Below are positions 12,626 through 14,047 of a stretch of 14,047 bases of DNA, in pieces (positions within the stretch are counted from its first letter, which is position 1; each line of letters starts with the position of its first letter). Source of the DNA: JBEKLJ01 sp050010255 (GTDB lineage: Bacteria > Acidobacteriota > Terriglobia > Bryobacterales > Bryobacteraceae); NCBI GenBank assembly GCA_050010255.1, contig JBEKLJ010000083.1, forward strand, positions 1 to 14,047, read 5' to 3'. The notes under the pieces were generated by a model that worked only from the letters and a program-made list of their open reading frames with translations, was not told the DNA's origin and made no database searches. The translations under genes and the position numbers were made by a program.

Positions 12626-14047
12626 GATGTCGCGAATGCCTGGAATACGGCGCATGGCGGCGACAATGCGCTCGAGTTGCTTGGTGTCCCGCACTTCGAC
12701 GGTCATGTCCACGACGGCACTGTCCTTGTCGGTCTGCCGCGCCTCGAGGCCGCGAATGTTGCTGTTCTCATGGAACAGCACGGAGGTCAGCTCGCTCAGC
12801 ATCCCCGGGCGGTCGTCGGTCTGGACGACGAGCTTGACCGGGAAGGATTGGCTGGCTGCGCGGGCCCACTCGACGTCGATGCGCCGCTCAAGCTCGTACA
12901 TCAGGTTCTGCACGTTCGAACAGTTCGTCGAGTGCACCGCCACGCCCTTGCCGCGCGTGACATAGCCGACGATCGGCTCGCCGCGGATCGGGTTGCAGCA
13001 CTTGGCGCGGTAGACCAGCAGGTCGTCGATCCCCTTCACCTTGATGACGACATCGCCCCCCTCGGCTGCGGCCCCGGCCGGCGTGGCTTCGGCCGCCGGC
13101 TGCCCGGACGTGGGCGGCTCCTCGGACTCCTGGACGGTGTTCGGCGCCAGCTTGTGCAGGATCCTCCGCGGCGAGAACTTCCCGTAGCCCAGCGCGGCGT
13201 ACAGGTCCTCGACCTTGGCAAACCCGTACTCGGCCGCCACCTTCTCGATTTCGGCCTTGCCCAGTCTGGCGAGCTGCACGCCCAGCCGGCGCGCTTCCTT
13301 CTCCAGGTACTTTCCGCCGATCTCGATCGCCTTGGCGCGCTCCTCGGCATTGATCACCGTGCGGATCTTGTTCCGCGCCCGCGAGGTCTTCACCAGCGCC
13401 AGCCAGTCCTTGCTGGGCATGTGGCCCGGCTGTGTGAGGATCTCGACCATGTCGCCGTTCCTGAGCGCGTACTTGAGCGGAACGATGCGCCCGTTGACCT
13501 TGGCTCCGACACAGGAGTGCCCGACCGCCGTGTGGATGGCGTAGCCGAAGTCGATGGGCGTCGAATCCCGCGGCAGCGCGATCACCTTGCCCCGCGGCGT
13601 GAAGGTGTAGACCTCCTCGCGGTACAGGTCCACCTTCAGCGTGGACATGAACTCGCTGGAATCGCGCATGTCCTGGATCCACTCCAGCAGGTGGCGGAGC
13701 CAGGCGATGTGCTGGTCGTCCTCGCCGCTGTCTTGCTTCCCCTCCTTGTACTTCCAGTGCGCCGCGATGCCCTGCTCGGCGACGCGGTGCATCTCCTCGG
13801 TGCGGATCTGCACCTCGAACTGGTGGCCTCCGGGTGCGATCAGCGTGGTGTGCAGACTCTGGTAGAGGTTGGGCCGAGGCATGGCGATGAAGTCCTTGAT
13901 GCGGCCGGGGACGGGACGCCAGATGGAGTGCAACAGACCCAGCACCGCGTAGCAGTCCTGCACCGACTGGCAGATGACGCGGATGGCCAGCAGATCGTAG
14001 ACCTGGTCCAGGGGGAGCTTCTGCTCGGAGAGCTTCTGCTGGATGGA
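12614..14047 (-). CDS. rel: Bifunctional (p)ppGpp synthetase/hydrolase Rel (RelA/SpoT family), 5' end outside window
   Basis: 477 residues of the C-terminal part are visible; by comparison with family members of about 720-750 residues, roughly 250 N-terminal residues with the HD hydrolase domain lie beyond the right edge. The enzyme makes and degrades (p)ppGpp in the stringent response. The fragment opens in the synthetase domain (VYDLLAIRVI), has RIKD at 49-52, YQSLHTT at 62-68 and EVQIRT with Glu78. RxKD at this site is the mark of bifunctional Rel/SpoT proteins (RelA-only enzymes have ExDD), so a working hydrolase is expected upstream. Next are the TGS domain (about 145-205), a helical region, the conserved Cys pair 350-351 (YRAKCCNPIRGEP) of the zinc-finger-like domain, and a C-terminal ACT domain (about 405-477). 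All visible motifs are intact. Confidence 0.96.
   Translation of the reverse strand, partial: SIQQKLSEQKLPLDQVYDLLAIRVICQSVQDCYAVLGLLHSIWRPVPGRIKDFIAMPRPNLYQSLHTTLIAPGGHQFEVQIRTEEMHRVAEQGIAAHWKYKEGKQDSGEDDQHIAWLRHLLEWIQDMRDSSEFMSTLKVDLYREEVYTFTPRGKVIALPRDSTPIDFGYAIHTAVGHSCVGAKVNGRIVPLKYALRNGDMVEILTQPGHMPSKDWLALVKTSRARNKIRTVINAEERAKAIEIGGKYLEKEARRLGVQLARLGKAEIEKVAAEYGFAKVEDLYAALGYGKFSPRRILHKLAPNTVQESEEPPTSGQPAAEATPAGAAAEGGDVVIKVKGIDDLLVYRAKCCNPIRGEPIVGYVTRGKGVAVHSTNCSNVQNLMYELERRIDVEWARAASQSFPVKLVVQTDDRPGMLSELTSVLFHENSNIRGLEARQTDKDSAVVDMTVEVRDTKQLERIVAAMRRIPGIRDIERC

Noticed and set aside
12592..12666. Longer N-terminus for the DUF971 protein starting at 12666
   Set aside because: The extra 25 residues overlap the rel coding end on the same strand and lack family similarity; the ATG at 12591 gives the normal domain length.

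Overview
The window is about 14 kb of GC-rich chromosome from a Gram-negative bacterium. It encodes a lipoprotein, a TonB-type protein and an Mla-like ABC ATPase, all of which imply an outer membrane. The style of the genes suggests an Acidobacteriota member of the Solibacter/Bryobacter kind: a TonB protein with a long cytoplasmic N-terminus and a Gly-rich linker, a two-component-type propeller protein, a bifunctional Rel linked to a DUF971 gene, and hairpin repeats between genes. That placement is inference from gene style. There is no rRNA or other marker here. I saw no tRNA, CRISPR array, phage gene or transposase.

Layout from left to right: (1) a sensor histidine kinase on the minus strand, cut off by the left edge (1-1063). 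(2) A 470-bp gap holding three hairpin elements, one a 101-bp cloverleaf-like repeat, then an extended -10 promoter. (3) A plus-strand set at 1534-6352: a secreted seven-blade propeller protein, a RidA-family protein lacking the usual key Arg, a two-module periplasmic binding protein, and an SH3b lipoprotein. The spacing suggests one transcription unit. (4) On the minus strand, an Mla-type ABC ATPase (6383-7129) whose ATG overlaps the stop of a tiny, internally deleted MobA (7126-7416), probably read as a leaderless mRNA. (5) Divergent from this, a lytic transglycosylase and an AMIN/Amidase_3 amidase with an 11-nt overlap, a peptidoglycan-remodelling pair. (6) Tail to tail with the amidase, a REC-GGEEF diguanylate cyclase (minus). 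(7) A TonB-like protein (plus) ending in a strong hairpin terminator. (8) On the minus strand, a bifunctional (p)ppGpp synthetase/hydrolase cut off by the right edge, followed by a small DUF971 protein.

Most genes are ordinary cell-envelope or signalling functions. The most unusual items are the propeller / RidA-like / duplicated binding-protein / SH3 lipoprotein set, which has no transporter permease or ATPase beside it and may be a sensing or envelope module; the binding protein's second module, which looks like a PBP fold with lobe 2 deleted; the 96-codon mini-MobA coupled to an ABC ATPase with a degenerate signature motif; and the cloverleaf repeat.
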